A stretch of 64,000 nucleotides of DNA from Craterostigma plantagineum (lineage: Eukaryota > Streptophyta > Magnoliopsida > Lamiales > Linderniaceae), in the NCBI GenBank assembly GCA_027422505.1, contig JAPQWV010001597.1, positions 1-64,000 of the forward strand. Reading direction: 5' to 3'. The first letter of the stretch is position 1. Each line of letters begins with the position of its first letter. A program made the position numbers and the translations under genes. Of this stretch, positions 54,591-64,000 are shown in pieces. The notes under the pieces are model-generated. The model did no database searches and was not told the origin of the DNA. It worked only from the letters and a program-made list of their open reading frames with translations.

Positions 54591-54725
54591 CCGGGACTCC
54601 TTATCGATCACCTTCGAATCAAGTTCGCTGCTGCGGCTAACACCTTTTTCAGATGTCCTGTCTGGATAAACCTCTCGATCACATCTTTCAAATAATAACG
54701 GTTGTTAGTGTGGTGCGCATTTTAT
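54591..54725 (-). pseudogene. Tat nucleocapsid remnant, minus strand
   Basis: The minus-strand frame reads NAHHTNNRYYLKDVIERFIQ and TGHLKKVLAAAAN. It is homologous to the nucleocapsid segments at 50838 and 53165 but on the other strand, and cut at 54750 by a solo LTR. Confidence 0.6.
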
Positions 54726-54750
54726 TATGATATCAATAATATATAATAAA

Positions 54751-56436
54751 TGAAGATATAAATGTGCCTAAGAGGGGGGGTGAATTAGGCTTATAAAAGT
54801 TTATGCTTCTTCTTTTTCCCAAAACCTAAGATGTAGTGACTTAGATATGCCTACTAATGCTTGTGACGTTTATGGCTGATATATCCTGGTAGCGTCGGAT
54901 GTATGTTAGATCTGTTTCACAGCGAAAAAGAAATAACTGTAAAGTAAATGCGAGACAGGATTTTTATACAGGTTATATCCCCAACTGGGGTTTACTCATC
55001 TCCTTGGGGTTTGCTCCCCAAGAGTTTAACCAATCACTATGATGCACCATAGCTGGATACAAAACTGATTGGTTAGCCCAATACACAACCGAAACAAGTC
55101 GAACACTAGACACACTAGGTTACCTCACGCCGAGTTTCGTTCCTCGGAATCTCCTGATCCCGACAGACACATCTCGCTACCGAAGGGCCCCCGGAACTCG
55201 TTCTTCCCTTCACGTGTGCGTAAACGTCGACCTTGCCTCCTTGGTATTGCTCACGTCCGAAGACAGAATAGATGGTGGAGGTAGGAATATTTGGATGAAT
55301 CACTCGTGCAGTGATGATATCGCAAGTTAAAGCTCAATATGGCAGAAAGCTATCGCAAATGAAGGGTCAGGAATCTCTCAATATGTTTCGGCTCAAAAAT
55401 CTCACGTAGACATATATTCGCAAATTCTAGGTTCTCGAAGTTATTAAGTGTAGCAAGTATATAAGCCTTTTCAATCAGCACTTCACATGGAAAGTCACAT
55501 CACATAATAATCATCAATCAAACATATTTTCCATGCAAATTTCGAGAGTTAACATGCCATGTAGATCATGCTCATAATCAATGTTCACAACGGTCATTTA
55601 GCCCATTAATGCATGATCATATACCATATAAAAACTCAGATTCGTTATCAAGGCACATTCAATCATTTCGACATATATTTACCATATCAGCACTTTTCAT
55701 ATGTGATTTCCCTATTATCTATTTCTAGAATAAATCAGTCCGGATTTATTTTCCAAGTATAGCACACGAGATAGCAACACACCAATGCATTTTCCATGTT
55801 TAGCACATAATATTCAATCACATATTTACCATGTTTAGCGCACGATTCATATCACAGCATTTTGACACGAATTAATATGTCATAACAGAACTATCCATAT
55901 ATCAGAGATTCCAACCTATATTAGAACATACCATATATTCTTCCATCTTATCCAAAAAGTCAATAAATCGATTCTTTCGTAAATATAATATCCTAATTAG
56001 TATGGGAAAGATATCAACTTAATAATTCACATTAAATTCGGTGGAAAGCATGCAAGTGTCGTATATGTGATTTTTGTCCAGGAATAAACAAGTAGCAACA
56101 GATATATCACTTCTCATATATAAACAGCCCATATATAGCTCAACAGGATATCTCATGTGTAATTTCCATATATAGCATAGAACGACATATCCTATCACAT
56201 GGGCTGTCTATAACATGCTATCACATAGTCTCATCAACAATTCACAAAATCATATGCGAATCAAATATTCAACAATTCAATCAATTTAAGCTCATATATC
56301 ATGCATGGTCTAACAAATCATGAACTTAGACGTTATATTGATCATAAATCGAATTGCTTAATTTATAGACCTAACATCATTACAATTACATAGTCCATCA
56401 AAACACTCTAACGCTCATGGACCAAAAAGGTCAACA
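54751..56436 (-). repeat. copia solo LTR (1686 bp) with near-perfect target-site duplication
   Basis: On the minus strand it starts TGTTGACCTTTTTGG and ends GGCACATTTATATCTTCA. It matches the 5' LTR at 61933-63749: both start TGTxGACCTTTTTGGTCCA and share the U5 end around CACCCCCCCTCTTAGGC. The flanks are ATAAA (54746-54750) and ATAGA (56437-56441). There is no internal sequence, so the element was reduced by LTR-LTR recombination. Confidence 0.8.
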
Positions 56437-56899
56437 ATAGAGAATGAGATTTAGAGGGCCCTGAGGTCCTCGTACAAAAGCACGGAGCTGGATTTTCAGG
56501 CCTTCAGCCAGCGCGGCTTCACTCTCAGCATGGAGCTGGACTTTATTTCCTGAGGAAATCGGGCTTCATGCCGACGCGGAGCTTAACTTTTAGGTCCCAG
56601 TATAGGAACTCAGGACTTCATGCTAGCGCAGAGCTGGGCTTTAAGGTCCCCAATGTGGAGATCCGGGTCTCATCTTTTCCTCCTTTCGGCCAAGGTGGTG
56701 CTCATGGTATTACGTCTCAGGAGCTTCAGTGATATTTTGGCAGCTCCTGCGGGTTATAGGTCCATCTTCTTCCGTCGACTTTTTTTCCGTTTTCATATCG
56801 TCCCATCAAAAATAAAGAAAAGAAAGAAGAAACACTAAACGTTAAGCACATCATCGCACAATATTGGCAAATCACTCACGCCTTCAACTCTGAATTTCC
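56437..56899 (-). other. internal Tat sequence after the minus-strand primer binding site
   Basis: 56460-56665 contains inverted hairpin units (GCCAGCGCGGAGCTGG-like words). The rest is non-coding. gag coding sequence is absent or unrecognisable. Confidence 0.5.
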
Positions 56900-56915
56900 C
56901 ACAGACGGCGCCATT
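56900..56915 (-). promoter_or_regulatory. primer binding site of the minus-strand Tat element
   Basis: Minus-strand TGGCGCCGTCTGTGGG, two bases inside the LTR end at 56918. Confidence 0.85.
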
Positions 56916-56917
56916 TG

Positions 56918-58037
56918 ATATTGGGCTATCCCAATCAAAGAAATTTATGTGCTTCGGGAAATTTATGTAGCGGAAGAATCGATTATCACAAAGTTTCAAG
57001 ACGTGCGTAAGGCACTTGTTTGTAGGAGAACTGAATGGGACGTATTTGGGAAGTGTTTGGGACGTACTTAGGATGTGTTTGGGACGTGTTTAGAACGTGC
57101 TTGGGATGTGTTCGGGACGTGCTTGGGACGTATCTGGGATGTGTTTGAGACGTGTTTAGGACGTACTTGGGACGTGTTTGGAACGTACTTGGGACGTGTT
57201 TGGAACGTGATTGGGACGTGTTCGGGACGTACTTGGGACGTGTTTGGAACGTGCTTGGGACGTGCTTGGGATGTATTTCGGATGTTTTTGGGATGTTTTT
57301 GGGACGTAAATGAAATAACACCAGGAATTACGTGGTTCGGATCTTTGCAGGTCCTACGTCCACGTGCACTCAGAAACTTCCGTTCACTAGAAGATTTACA
57401 CACTCAAACAACTCACTCTTTCACATTTATCTCAAGAACACTTAATAAAATACCTAAGGACGTCTTTCGGTAGAGAGAATATTTTCTAAGTGTTTTGAAT
57501 GATGATCTTGGTGAAAATGGCTAAGTTCGGCTTTTATAGGAGCTTCATGTCGCTGTCGAAGGGTACGAGATTCTTGCTAACAAGACCTTCTTGGACAATG
57601 TGAGGTGCATTATAGGCTGTCTGTCAGAGGTGGCTCCTGCAGCAGCCATAGCTTTTGTGTTGTCCCATCAGTTGCGTCATCTTACAGCCTTTATAAAGCC
57701 CTTTCTCCTGTAGCGTATTGAGAAAGCTTCGTTTCTCCCAAGGAGTTACCAGCTGGCATCTGACCATTTTGTGAAGCTTCCACACGACGCTTCCTCAGGA
57801 CGAATGGACCTGCTTAGCACAATAGTTCCCAAAGCACTTCCCTAATACGGGGGTTAGTTCCCTAAACCTGTCGGAGGTCCCTAAAATTCTTTTGGAGGTC
57901 CCTAAAAGTCTTATTTCATGTTTTTATCCTCTTATCTTCCCAAAACTCTAATTTCCATCAAGTCGTTCTAATTATCACCTTAATCTACATTATTCCCTTA
58001 ATTTTTCGTTATTTGGCCTACCAAATTTCTTGCCACA
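56918..58037 (-). repeat. 5' LTR of a Tat-type element, minus strand (about 1.12 kb)
   Basis: On the minus strand it starts TGTGGCAAGAAATTTGG and ends GGGATAGCCCAATATCA. A TATA box (minus CTATAAAAGCC) is at 57532-57542. It is longer than its relatives, partly because of an 11-bp tandem array (57035-57310) in the U5 part. The words around the GGTCCTACGTCCACG block (57350) are shared with the other Tat LTRs. Confidence 0.7.
57035..57310. repeat. 11-bp tandem array, about 25 units
   Basis: Units of the form TGGGACGTGTT, with TGGAACGTACT and TGGGATGTGTT as common variants. Period 11 is kept with almost no indels. The 111- to 132-codon frames it opens on both strands (WDVFGTCLGR and KHVPNTSQTRP repeats) follow from the period of 33 and are unlikely to be genes. 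Confidence 0.9.
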
Positions 58038-58924
58038 TCGACCACTCCCCTACTCGAATTTGCGTTTGTGACAAAGTGAATTAGAGTAAAATATTTAAGG
58101 CATGATGTAACTAAAGTAATAATCGCAGGTAGGTCTTAGTAGGAACCACTCAAAATCCTGACTCTGTTTTTGAAAAGGCACGTCCTATGAGTGGGAATTG
58201 TTCCCAACGTTGAGTCATCTACTGCAGCCTCTCTATGGATCTTGGGACATCTACAGCTTCGGAGGTCGTCCCTCTTTGTATTTTTGTCTTTTTCATTTTC
58301 GGACATCTTAGGACCTGCAATGTTTTTAGGAAGCTTAACTCCCCCGTTTTCATGTGTTTCCGTTGGGGCCTTTTCTCCTTGTAATATATGTCGTCGTCGT
58401 TACATCCGTCGTCCTTGGGATCTGGAAGGGACCTGATGGCGGAGCTCTTTTTCGAGCCTTGCACTTTACAGGAGATCACTAGGTCCTGCTGCACATTGCT
58501 CCTAGCTCCCTAGAACATCCTATTTGTATATACCTCTTTTCTGCCTTTTTTTTTATCATGGTGATGGCCTGTAAAAGATTATGTCATGTTTTTCCTTTCG
58601 AGACATCACGGTGTGGGGAACTTAACTCCCCATGTTTCGCATATTTCATTGGAGTTCTTTTTCTCCTGTATTATATGTCCCGCCCTTTTGTACTTTGCTT
58701 AGCTTTTTTCTGTCATGGTTATAGCGCCAACTCGCTTAAATGCGTGGGTATAGCACCCGCTCGATTAGTAATTCCTAAGCCAAGTACGAATTCACGACAT
58801 CGGGTGCAAGTACCGTCATCCTTGTCCTCAGGTGTCATTTGCGCTAGGCTCTCTGTGTCCTTAGCGAATTCACTATTATGTGGACCCTTAGGTTCTTAAA
58901 ATATGAAATATGGGGACCCCAGTG
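58038..58924. other. non-coding region with a diverged duplication
   Basis: No gene. 58300-58395 and 58600-58682 resemble each other: GGACATCTTAGG/GAGACATCACGG, GGAAGCTTAACTCCCC/GGGAACTTAACTCCCC, TTTTCTCCTTGTAATATATGT/TTTTCTCCTGTATTATATGT. The origin is probably retrotransposon non-coding sequence. Confidence 0.45.
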
Positions 58925-60035
58925 ATGGTCGCACCAGACTGGACACTCCCATTTATATTTGATGTGCGATGCTAGCAATGGTGCTGTAGGTGCGGTTCTA
59001 GGACAACGCAAGGATAAGGTATTTCATGTCATTTACTACGCTAGTAAAACTCTGGACGATGCACAGAGGAATTATGCTACTACTGAGAAAGAGTTACTAG
59101 CCGTGGTATTTGCAGTATATAAATTTCATTCTTACCTAGTGTTGAATAAGGTAATCATCTACAATGATCATGCTGCACTTAGATACTTATTTGCTAAGAA
59201 AGATGCTAAGCCTAGGTTGATTAGCTGGATTTTACTACTTCACTAGTATGACTAGGTGTTGAGAATGTGATAGCTGATCATTTATCTAGGTTAGATAATT
59301 CGCATGAGCAAGATAAGGAGTTACCTATTGACGAATATTTCCTGACGAACAATTATTTGCTTTGATCGATACATCATTTCCTTGGTTCGCGGATTTTGCA
59401 AATTATGCTGCTACAGGTGAGATTCCCACAGGCTTGAGTTTTCATCAGAAGAAGAAATTTCTCTCTGATGCGAAACACTACCTGTGGGACGATCCATTCC
59501 TATACAAGATTTGCTCTGATCAGGTAATCCGGCGATGTATACCCGCCGAAGAGGTGAGCTCGATTTTATATCATTGTCATGCGGGTTTGACGGGTGGCCA
59601 CCATGGACCCACTAGGACTGCATTTAAAGTATTACAATCGGGGTTGTTTTGGCCTACTTTGTTCAAGGATGCGCATGCTTATTTTGCCTCATGTGATCGT
59701 TGTCAGCGTACGGGTGCTATCTCTCGAAAGCATGAAATGCCATTGAATATCATGTTAGAAATCGAACTCTTTGATGTGTGGGGTATTGATTTTATGGGGC
59801 CTTTTCCTAGTCAAGTATATCTTGGTAGCAGTAGATTATGCGTCTAAATGGGTAGAGGCAGAGGCATGTAGGACCAATGATGCATGCGTAGTCATTCGAT
59901 TTCTTAAGAAGCATGCTTTTACTGTTTTTGGTACACTAGGCAAAAATTAGCGATGGCGGTACTCACTTCTGTAATAAGTTATTTGCTAATTTGTTGTCTA
60001 AGTATGGTGTTAACCATAGAGTGTCTACCAAGAAA
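58925..60035 (+). pseudogene. Athila-type gypsy RNase H and integrase fragment
   Basis: 58959-59246 reads [40 protein letters not shown] and [20 protein letters not shown] (RNase H). 59362-59847 reads CHAGLTGGHHGPTRTAFKVL, SCDRCQRTGAISRKHEMPLN (zinc finger) and [16 protein letters not shown] with the first catalytic Asp. After shifts, [19 protein letters not shown] and SDGGTHFCNKLFANLLSKYG (second catalytic Asp, 59950-60010) follow. Wording and spacing are those of the Athila lineage. RT is missing on the left. On the right it stops at the LINE insertion. Confidence 0.85.
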
Positions 60036-60109
60036 CCCATGTTATTCCCTTCTAATCTTATGGACGTCAGTGTATCGGCGGAGGCTGCGGAGCAGCCCTG
60101 TCGGCATTA

Positions 60110-60900
60110 TGAATCTCTTATTCTGGAACCGTCGTGGGTTGGGCGGACCCGCAACGGTTCATGAGCTCACAAAAATCGCCCGAATACACAGTGTAGATAT
60201 TATTTTCCCTACCGAGACGAAGATTCAGAAGTTTTATTTTGAGGTTATACGATGTAAGATGGACATGCATGGTTTTGCGTTGATGCCGAAGGACGAAAGG
60301 GTGGCCTCGCACTCTTATGGAAGAAGTCTACACTTATTTCTCTTCACCATTTCTCAAGATTCCATATTGATGCCTATGTCGAAGATCAGGAAGCAAATAC
60401 GAGTTGGCAGCAGACCGGTTTCTATGGCGATCCACACGTTACTTGTCGTAAACATAGTTGTGAGCTGCTAAGACGCATCAGTAATGAAGGTAGACATAAA
60501 TGGTTATGCGCTGGTGATTTTAATGAGATCTTTGAACAAGGAGAAAAGAAGGGTGGCCGAAACAGACCGCTGTGGCAAACAACGAACTTTCGAAATGCCC
60601 TATCAAATTGCGGTCCGACCGATTTGGGCTTTGTCGGGGACCCGTTTACTTGGAATGATAGAGCTATGGCGCCTAATATTATTTTTGAAAGACTTGATCG
60701 AGCTTGTGCTACTACAGATTGGAGAACCGTATACCCGGAGGCTAGGGTGTTGCATTGCCCCACAAATACTTCGGATAACCAGGCCTTACTTGTTCTGACC
60801 TCTCCTAAAGCCCCGCCAAGATCGAATTGTCGTAGACCTTTCCGCTTTGAGGCTCCGGTGGATTTCGGAGGATCGTTGCTCAGAAATAATTCAGGAATGC
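60110..60900 (+). pseudogene. LINE endonuclease domain
   Basis: MNLLFWNRRGLGGPATVHEL opens the domain (60110). PTETKI has the catalytic Glu region. WLCAGDFNEIFEQGEKKGGR (60505-60565) holds GDFNE, followed by GFVGDPFTWNDR and FERLDRACATTDW. The final catalytic pair, normally S-D-H, reads SDNQALL (60770-60790), with His replaced by Asn. At least three frameshifts. The endonuclease would nick target DNA for primed reverse transcription. Confidence 0.8.
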
Positions 60901-60999
60901 TGGGATTGCCAAAATAATCTGAATGATGCACCTTCTCTTCAACATCGCATGGATCTCTATAGCTCTCGGTTATCTGCATGGAGTAAGGACATTATGGGA

Positions 61000-61932
61000 G
61001 CATGCACAAGCGCATAGTGGATCTCGAAGCACGAATTACAGCCATCCGCGCAACTGATATTACTCCCTCGGTCCGAGTTGAGGAAGTGAAGTTACAAAAG
61101 GAGCTTCATGACCTTCTCTGGCAAGAGGAGATATATTGGCGTCAAAGAAGTAAAGTTGAATGGCTTAGTGGGGGTGATCGCAATACTAAGTACTTCCACC
61201 GTTGTGCTTCAGCTCGATCAAGGACTCGGCTGGGGTGTTGCGTAAGAATCCATCTGAGATTGAGCATGTTCTCACATCGTATTTTGACTCTATCTATCAG
61301 TCGGCAGCTCCATCAGTTTCTGACTTGGATTGTGCGGTCCAGCATGTTTCTCCGAGAGTTACTGAGGCTATGAACTCGATGCTCTTGCTGTGGTACACAA
61401 GGGATGAGATCGAAACTGCCATAGCAGGTATGTTTTCCTATAAGTCCCCAGGCCCCGACGGCTTCCCTCCAATCTTCTACCAGAAATTCTGGGGGATTAT
61501 TGGTGAGGAAACTTCACGTTGTATTCTCGAGTTCCTTAATGATGGCGTTGTCTCAAACCTCTTTTATGATACACATATTGTCCTTATCCCTAAGACCTCT
61601 CATCCTAACACAATGGCGCATTTTCGTCCTATAAGCTTATGTAACGTTCTGTATCGCATTGCTTCAAAGTGTTTTACAAATAGGTTGAAGGATATTATGG
61701 ACACTGTCATCTCTCCCTCCCAGTCAGCCTTCATACCAAATCGCCTTATAACAGATAACGTACTTATTGCCTTCGACACCAATCATACTTTGAGACAGAA
61801 GAGGGGGCGGGCGAGAAGGCTATTGTGCACTTGAACTTGATATGAGTAAAGCTTACGATCGAGTCGAGTGGCCTTTTCTCGAAAAGGTGATGCGTAAGTT
61901 GGGTTTCAATGATTTATTCATACAAAAATTAT
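61000..61932 (+). pseudogene. LINE reverse transcriptase, N-terminal half
   Basis: 61090-61200 reads LLWQEEIYWRQRSKVEWLSG and GDRNTKYFHRCASARS. The 61202-61834 frame has YKSPGPDGFPPIFYQKFWG, HIVLIPKTSHPNTMAHFRPI, SLCNVLYRIASKCFTNRLKD and SQSAFIPNRLITDNVLIAFD. After a shift, DMSKAYDRVEWPFLEKVMRK (61840-61900) carries the first catalytic Asp. The YADD half is missing because of the LTR at 61933. Confidence 0.85.
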
Positions 61933-63749
61933 TGTAGACCTTTTTGGTCCAAATGATTATGAGAGTTTTGATTATTCCAAGTAATTATGTAAATTGGGGG
62001 GTACAAATTAGAAAACTCGATATGCATGTTGTGTGATGTTTAAGTATGTGAACATGTTCGATTAAGCGCTTAAATGTGATTAAACTGTTAAGAAAATCGA
62101 AAATTTGTGTGATCTTATGCTTAACTGGAATATTCATGTGATCACATGGTTATGAACGTCTTCGCATGAATGGAATTTCGTTGCGTGCTATATATGGAAA
62201 ATATATCATGTTGAGTGGTATGCAAACTGTCTGCGAGATTGAGTTATTTTAGGAAAGAGTATCGCTGTGATCACCCTGATATGAATGACTGTACGTTATA
62301 TATGGAAAAGATATTCTGATTGAGCTGAAACGTGATTGAGTTATTTTAGGAAAGAATATCGATGTGATCACCCGGATATGAATGACTATGCTGTATATAT
62401 AAAAAGGATATTCTGATTAAGTGCTCACATATGATTGATCTATTTTAGAAAAGAATATGAATGATATATCCGTTGAGTGTGATATTAAATGACTCTTAAA
62501 TCAGTGAATCATGATCCTGCTTTCCTTGTGCGACTTAGGATTTATATTTTGGAAAGTGATTAATTGATTGAGCTTATATGTGGTAAGATGCTGATTGAGT
62601 CTATTTATGGAATGTGCTGAAATCGGATGAGATCACCATACATGGAAAATATGCTTTGCATTATACTCAGTAGATCAAATCTTTCTATGTGCGATTGGCT
62701 ATCATATTTTGGGAACGAAATCAGTTGTTCGAGCTTACCATTGATAATATGCCGAGTGGAATTATGTATGGAATATGCTGACTAACGGATGAGATTACAT
62801 TGGAATGAATGTTAATCTGTGGTATTTATGGTAAGTGATCATGCATGACCGTTGAGCTTAATTGGTTTATTCTTGGGATGATTGTTTGAGTTAATGCACG
62901 TGATAATTGAGCTTTCTCTTGCATATTTTGTGCTTAACTTTCCTTGTGAAGTGTCGAAGCTATTCTTGGGTCTATATTAAAGATAAACACTTCAAGTTGA
63001 AGGGTACGAAACGAACACACAAGCCTTCGAGTTCCTTAGACTGTTTTTGAGCGTTAACTTGCGAAACAAACTCGTAGTTTGTGTTGAGCTTAATTTGCGA
63101 AAATGTACCCGTGAGCGATCTTGAGTATCACCCTACCCTAAAACCCTTGTCTTCGGACGTGTTGTGTCTGTGGGCACGTCGAACGCACAAAGGAGCGCGG
63201 TTGGAGTCTTTCGCAAGTGGAGGGACGAATTTGGTGGATTCAGTGGCCCTTCGGTAGCAAGCTGTATCCAGTTGGGGAATAGGTTTTCTGGGTTAATGAC
63301 GTGGATCGAAACTTGGCGTGCGACAGCCTAGGTGGAGGTCTAGTTTCCAAAGCGTTTCGGTTGTGTAAGGGTCAATCATTTTATAACCATAATCGGTAAT
63401 ACCTAGTGATTGATTGGAACTCTTGGGAGGTAACACCCCAAGGACAGGATTTAACCCCAGTTGGGGATATAACATGTATAAAAATCTCGTCTCACTCTAC
63501 TTTCTGCTATTTAATTTACTGCGAGACATACCCGGAACACGCTCTAATATCTAGGTGATATCGTAGCAAACCATTTCTAAAATAACGTGATATTTTGAAA
63601 TAGGGTTAGGGAGATAACATCGATACTCATACTGATTTCAGGGAAATAACACACTCTGCAATATCTTCTAAAGAAAGTATTTTTCAAAGAAGAACAAGCC
63701 ATTTTTTATAGCCTAATTCACCCCCCCTCTTAGGCATATTTACACATCA
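61933..63749 (+). repeat. 5' LTR of a long-LTR copia element (1817 bp)
   Basis: It starts TGTAGACCTTTTTGGTCCA and ends CATATTTACACATCA. Immediately after comes the primer binding site. It is homologous in reverse orientation to the solo LTR 54751-56436. Internal tandem repeats of about 96 bases lie at 62236-62470. Confidence 0.85.
62236..62470. repeat. about 96-bp internal repeats of the copia LTR
   Basis: TGATTGAGTTATTTTAGGAAAGA, in part, followed by TATCGxTGTGATCACCC and GATATGAATGACT recurs at 62239, 62334 and, weaker, 62431. Each is followed by a TATATATGGAAAAGATATTCTG word. Confidence 0.7.
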
Positions 63750-63751
63750 TT

Positions 63752-63763
63752 TGGTATCAGAGC
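63752..63763 (+). promoter_or_regulatory. primer binding site, initiator-Met tRNA type
   Basis: TGGTATCAGAGC, two bases inside the LTR end. Confidence 0.9.
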
Positions 63764-63806
63764 GGGTTACTCAACGAAAGGCCTAACACGCCTGAGTTAA
63801 GATCTA

Positions 63807-64000
63807 ATGGCTTTTTCAAGTGATATAGTTTTGCAGAAGGACAATCCCACTCTAGGCCACCTCTCTTCGACGGAACGAACTATGCAGTATGGAAAAATCG
63901 CATGATCGAATTTCTAATCGCTGTCGACTACGAGCTTTGGGAGACAATCATCAACGAACCATATAGGGCTGCGAAATCCGATGGAACTCCAAAGGATGCT
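63807..64000 (+). pseudogene. copia gag N-terminus, cut by the window edge
   Basis: It starts MAFSSDIVLQKDN, then a shift near 63845. The next frame reads RPPLFDGTNYAVWKNRMIEF and LIAVDYELWETIINEPY, the typical first 60 residues of plant copia gag. It continues beyond 64000. The shift suggests that this copy too is inactive, though one indel could be a sequence error. Confidence 0.75.

Larger units (their letters stand above)
60036..61932 (+). mobile_element. LINE (non-LTR) fragment
   Basis: It contains an apurinic-type endonuclease and the first half of a LINE reverse transcriptase on the plus strand. The left end is inserted in the Athila integrase. The right end is cut by a copia LTR at 61933, so the 3' part and poly(A) tail lie beyond that element, outside the window or lost. 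Confidence 0.8.

Noticed and set aside
57075..57473. Open frames of 111-132 codons with a WDVFGTCLGR-like repeat on the plus strand and a KHVPNTSQTRP-like repeat on the minus strand
   Set aside because: They follow from a stop-free 11-bp tandem array (33 bases, 11 codons per cycle) and appear on both strands. They are not evidence for a repeat protein.

Overview
This window is repeat-dense plant nuclear DNA. The evidence is plant-type LTR retrotransposons (a Sirevirus-like Ty1/copia family, and Ty3/gypsy of Tekay, Tat and Athila type), a plant hAT transposon with a BED finger, a LINE, a plant-mobile-domain gene and a five-exon polygalacturonase gene with GT-AG introns. A flowering plant is certain enough; I cannot name the species. 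Almost every transposon reading frame carries stops or frameshifts, so most of the window is decayed sequence.

Layout. 1-10750 (+): 3' part of a Sirevirus-like copia element (protease, integrase, reverse transcriptase, RNase H, a 3.8 kb non-coding tract, a third reading frame, polypurine tract, 3' LTR). 10751-27895 (+): a Tekay-type gypsy element that hosts it. That gypsy element is also split by two minus-strand copies of the same copia family (11756-23838). Its LTR is in turn split by an AT-rich tract and a plant-mobile-domain gene remnant (about 25480-27545). 27896-30474: fragment of a Tat-type gypsy element carrying hairpin-forming tandem arrays. 30475-34538: decayed hAT transposon. 34540-42663 (-): a Tat element (5' LTR, PBS, gag, protease, an antisense reading frame, PPT, 3' LTR) split by a 3.1 kb solo LTR of Tekay type. 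42664-45616 (+): 3' part of another Tat element with hairpin arrays.

Host genes lie in an island at 45617-49627. It holds the 3' end of an unrecognised gene with a C-terminal membrane helix (+), cut by the Tat LTR, and a convergent exopolygalacturonase-like gene (-, 46466-49262) with one apparent frameshift. From 49628 to 58037 two Tat elements face each other (LTR and PBS on + at the left, on - at the right), giving a large inverted arrangement. A copia solo LTR is inserted in the right arm. 58925-61932 holds an Athila integrase fragment interrupted by a LINE. The LINE is interrupted by a second, long-LTR copia element whose gag begins at 63807 and runs out of the window.

The most unusual signals are not genes. 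Several tandem arrays in Tat elements repeat short hairpins whose stems change on both sides together (28201-28722, 42773-44780, 51120-51600). A Tekay LTR carries seven hairpins with an almost constant six-base loop (TTGATG) but different stems (38693-38892). A Tat-associated reading frame lies antisense to its element in three independent copies.
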